Source: Streptomyces drozdowiczii
GTDB lineage: Bacteria; Actinomycetota; Actinomycetes; Streptomycetales; Streptomycetaceae
Reading direction: 5' to 3'
Assembly: GCF_026167665.1 (NCBI RefSeq)
Contig: NZ_CP098740.1
Span: 2,294,001 to 2,358,000, forward strand
DNA: 64,000 bases
In this document: one piece after another, positions 61,690 to 64,000 of the stretch
How positions within the stretch are numbered: the first letter of the stretch is position 1
Layout: each line of letters opens with the position of its first letter
Notes under the pieces: generated by a model
The model's input: only the letters and a program-made list of their open reading frames with translations
Databases searched by the model: none
Told to the model about the DNA's origin: nothing
Position numbers and translations under genes: made by a program

Positions 61690-64000
61690 TCAGCCTCCGC
61701 CCGCATCGCCCGCTTTGTCCGAAGCGCTGGCCTGATCGGCCTTGTCGGCCTTGTCACCCTGGTCGGTCTTATCGGCCTTGCCGTCATCGGACTTGTCGGC
61801 CTTGCCGTCGCTGTCCGCCTTGGACTGGGCCGCGGCCGCCCGCTCCAGCGCGTCCTGGAGATCGGTCTGCGCCTTGCCGTAGGCCGCCCAGTCCTGCTTC
61901 TTCAGGGCCGCCTCGCCTTCCGTGTACGCCTTCTGGGCGTCCGCGATGGCCTTCTTGAGCGCGGCGTCGCCGGTGGCCGGCGGCTGGCTGGTGTCCGGCG
62001 GCTCGGTGGTGTCGCCCGGTGGCTCGCTCGTATCCGAACCCTCGGCGCCGAACACGGCGTTCAGGGCCTCGCCGAGGCTGTTCTCGAAGACGATCTTCGA
62101 GCCGTACGAGGCGGCGACCTTGCGCAGCAGCGGGTAGTTCTGCGTGCCACCGCGCGTGTAGACCGGCTCGATGTAGAGGAAGCCCCCTTCGAGCGGCACC
62201 GTCAGCAGGTTGCCGTACTCGATGTCCGAGTCGGTGCCCTTGAGGTTTCTCACGAACTCAGCGACGTCGTCGTTGCCGTTGAGCTCACTCTGTACCTGGC
62301 CGGGGCCCTTCACCGCACCGGTGACTCTCAGGAGCCTTATGGTGCCGTAGTCCTTGCTGGCCGCGTCGGCGTCCACCGCCATGAACGCCCCGAGGTCGGG
62401 CCGCCCCTTCGGGGTGAACGTCGTGGTCAGCGAGAACTTCTGGGCCGTCTGACCCGGCATCTTTATGCTCAGGTAGTACGGCGGGACGGAGCCGGACTCC
62501 TTGTTGGTCGGGTCGTCCGGGACCTGCCAGGCGTCACTGCCGCTGTAGAACTGGGCGGGGCTGGTGACGTGGTAGCGGGTCAGCAGCTCGCGCTGCACCT
62601 TGAACAGGTCCTGCGGGTAGCGCAGGTGGTCCATGAGGTCCTGCGGGATGTCCGCCTTGGGCTTCACGGTCCCGGGGAACGCCTTGCGCCAGGTCTTCAG
62701 GACCGGGTCCTCGGTGTCCCACTCGTACAGCGTGACCGTGCCGTCGTACGCGTCGACGGTGGCCTTCACCGAGTTGCGGATGTAGTTGACCTGGTTCTGC
62801 TGGGCGACGACCGCGCGCTGGTTGGTGGTCAGCGAGTCGGCCGTGGTGTCACCGAGCGTGGTGCGCGAGGCGTACGGATAACCGTTGGTCGTCGTGTAGG
62901 CGTCGACCACCCACTGGATGCGCTTGTTGACCACGGCCGGGTAGGCATCGCCGTCGATGGTGAGCCAGGGGGCCACCGCCTCGACGCGCTCCTTGGGCGT
63001 GCGGTTGTAGAGGATCCGCGAACCGTCGCCGATGGCGCCCGAGTACAGGATCTGCGGCTCGCTGAACGCCACGGCGTACGCGGCGCGGTTGAACGTGTTG
63101 GAGAGACTGACCCCGCTGTCGCCCTTGTAGCTGGTGGTCTTCTCGCCGTCCTCCTCGTAGTCGAGCTCCTTCTGGGGCCCGCCGACGATGGAGTACTGCT
63201 CGGTCTTCTCGCCGTAGTAGATCTCCTGCTTGTACGTGCCCAGGTCGCCGGTGGTCGGCAGTCCGGACTCGGTGAAGTCGGGAGATCCCTTCGGGTTCTT
63301 GCCGGTCGTGGTCCCCCGGGCGGCGATGGCGCCGTAGCCGTGGGTGTAGGTGAAGTGGTCGTTGATCCAGTTGCGCTTGGGGATGCCCTGGATGTTGAGC
63401 TCGCGCAGACCGATGACCGTGTCCTGCTCCTTGCCGGCGTCGTCCTTGTAGCGGTCGACGTCCAGCGTCTTGGGGAACTGGTAGTAGTTCCTCTTCTGCT
63501 GGAGCTGCTGGAAGGCGGGCGAGACGACGTTGGGGTCCATCACTCGGTAGCTGGCCGCGTCGTTCGCCGCGGCCCGGAGCTTGGCGTCGTCGTCCTCGGT
63601 CGACTTGCCCGTGTAGTCCGAGACCTGCGCGTCATCGATGTCGTACGCGTTGCGCGTCGCCTCGATGTTCTTCCGGATGAACGGGGCTTCCTTGGCCTGC
63701 TCGTTCGGCTGGACCTGGAACTTCTGCACGATCGCCGGGTAGAGGCCGCCGATCAGGATGGCCGAGAGCACCATCAGGCCGAAGCCGATGACCGGCAGCT
63801 GCCAGGTGCGCCGCCAGAGCGTCGCGAAGAACAGCACGGCGCAGATCGCGGCGATGCAGAACAGGATCGTCTTCGCCGGGAGGTACGCGTTGGCGTCGAC
63901 GTACCGCAGACCCGTCCAGTTGTCCGTGGCCTTGAAGTCACTGGACTTCACCGCCAGGCCGTACCGGTCGAGCCAGTACGCCACGGCCTTCAGCGCGACG
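61690..64000 (-). CDS. UPF0182 family membrane protein, partial
   Basis: The C-terminal 769 residues of a very large membrane protein; the right edge of the window cuts the N-terminus. Two transmembrane helices are seen near the start ([19 protein letters not shown] and [20 protein letters not shown]), then a large extracytoplasmic domain with [28 protein letters not shown] and [16 protein letters not shown], conserved in UPF0182. The function is unknown. The last 110 residues are a Pro/Thr/Asp linker, an Ala/Lys helix and a Lys-Ala-Asp-rich tail ending in GDAGGG. Confidence 0.93.
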   Translation of the reverse strand, partial: VALKAVAYWLDRYGLAVKSSDFKATDNWTGLRYVDANAYLPAKTILFCIAAICAVLFFATLWRRTWQLPVIGFGLMVLSAILIGGLYPAIVQKFQVQPNEQAKEAPFIRKNIEATRNAYDIDDAQVSDYTGKSTEDDDAKLRAAANDAASYRVMDPNVVSPAFQQLQQKRNYYQFPKTLDVDRYKDDAGKEQDTVIGLRELNIQGIPKRNWINDHFTYTHGYGAIAARGTTTGKNPKGSPDFTESGLPTTGDLGTYKQEIYYGEKTEQYSIVGGPQKELDYEEDGEKTTSYKGDSGVSLSNTFNRAAYAVAFSEPQILYSGAIGDGSRILYNRTPKERVEAVAPWLTIDGDAYPAVVNKRIQWVVDAYTTTNGYPYASRTTLGDTTADSLTTNQRAVVAQQNQVNYIRNSVKATVDAYDGTVTLYEWDTEDPVLKTWRKAFPGTVKPKADIPQDLMDHLRYPQDLFKVQRELLTRYHVTSPAQFYSGSDAWQVPDDPTNKESGSVPPYYLSIKMPGQTAQKFSLTTTFTPKGRPDLGAFMAVDADAASKDYGTIRLLRVTGAVKGPGQVQSELNGNDDVAEFVRNLKGTDSDIEYGNLLTVPLEGGFLYIEPVYTRGGTQNYPLLRKVAASYGSKIVFENSLGEALNAVFGAEGSDTSEPPGDTTEPPDTSQPPATGDAALKKAIADAQKAYTEGEAALKKQDWAAYGKAQTDLQDALERAAAAQSKADSDGKADKSDDGKADKTDQGDKADKADQASASDKAGDAGGG

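Overview
The window is chromosomal DNA of a Streptomyces. The evidence is a very high G+C content with strong G/C bias at third codon positions, WblE, DasR/DasABC, SigH/RshA, SigR/RsrA, EshA, a snapalysin with a divergent LysR regulator, and a B12-riboswitch nrdAB operon. The order hisN/rsgA/aroA ... sigR-rsrA ... nrdAB ... das cluster ... wblE ... sigH-rshA matches the Streptomyces coelicolor core as I remember it (not checked by search). No prophage, biosynthetic cluster or CRISPR array is visible.

Layout. 1-10 kb: two secreted neutral proteases (M4 thermolysin type, cut by the left edge, and an M7 snapalysin), each with a divergent regulator; between them lie an MFS exporter with a TetR repressor and a small leftward cluster of housekeeping-type enzymes. 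10-15 kb: a GntR(YtrA)/DUF1648 operon with an evident operator, then a Family 2B encapsulin-like shell protein (EshA, with a cyclic-nucleotide-binding domain) and a polyprenyl synthase that is its probable cargo. 15-20 kb: nsrR and hmpA (NO sensing and detoxification) with matching NsrR boxes, an amidase, a PLP enzyme and a Na+/H+ antiporter. 20-26 kb: rshA-sigH stress operon with overlapping reading frames, a lipid kinase, wblE and a PdtaS-like histidine kinase.

26-34 kb is the N-acetylglucosamine/chitobiose region: a SIS-domain protein, nagB, dasD, dasC, dasB, dasA and dasR, linked by dre-type operators. 34-41 kb: a DUF3311/SSS symporter pair, a cobalamin riboswitch, nrdA-nrdB and an AraC regulator (nrdS-like). 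41-48 kb: a GH20 hexosaminidase, an M15 peptidase, peptide deformylase, a TPR protein and two tandem membrane HD-domain proteins. 48-52 kb: sigR-rsrA with a textbook sigma-R promoter, a hydrolase, an SRAP protein and an M50-like membrane protein. 52-64 kb: a 179-bp fold-back element directly before aroA, then aroA, rsgA, an SMR exporter, hisN, a CBS protein, catalase with the Fur-family regulator catR, two identical initiator tRNA genes flanking a Sel1-repeat protein, and a UPF0182 membrane protein cut by the right edge.

An important caveat: five genes (amidase, histidine kinase, dasR, nrdA, araC/nrdS) are each broken by the apparent loss of one base in a G or C run. Restoring one base gives an intact, conserved protein every time, so these look like sequencing or consensus errors and not pseudogenes. 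They are annotated as whole genes.
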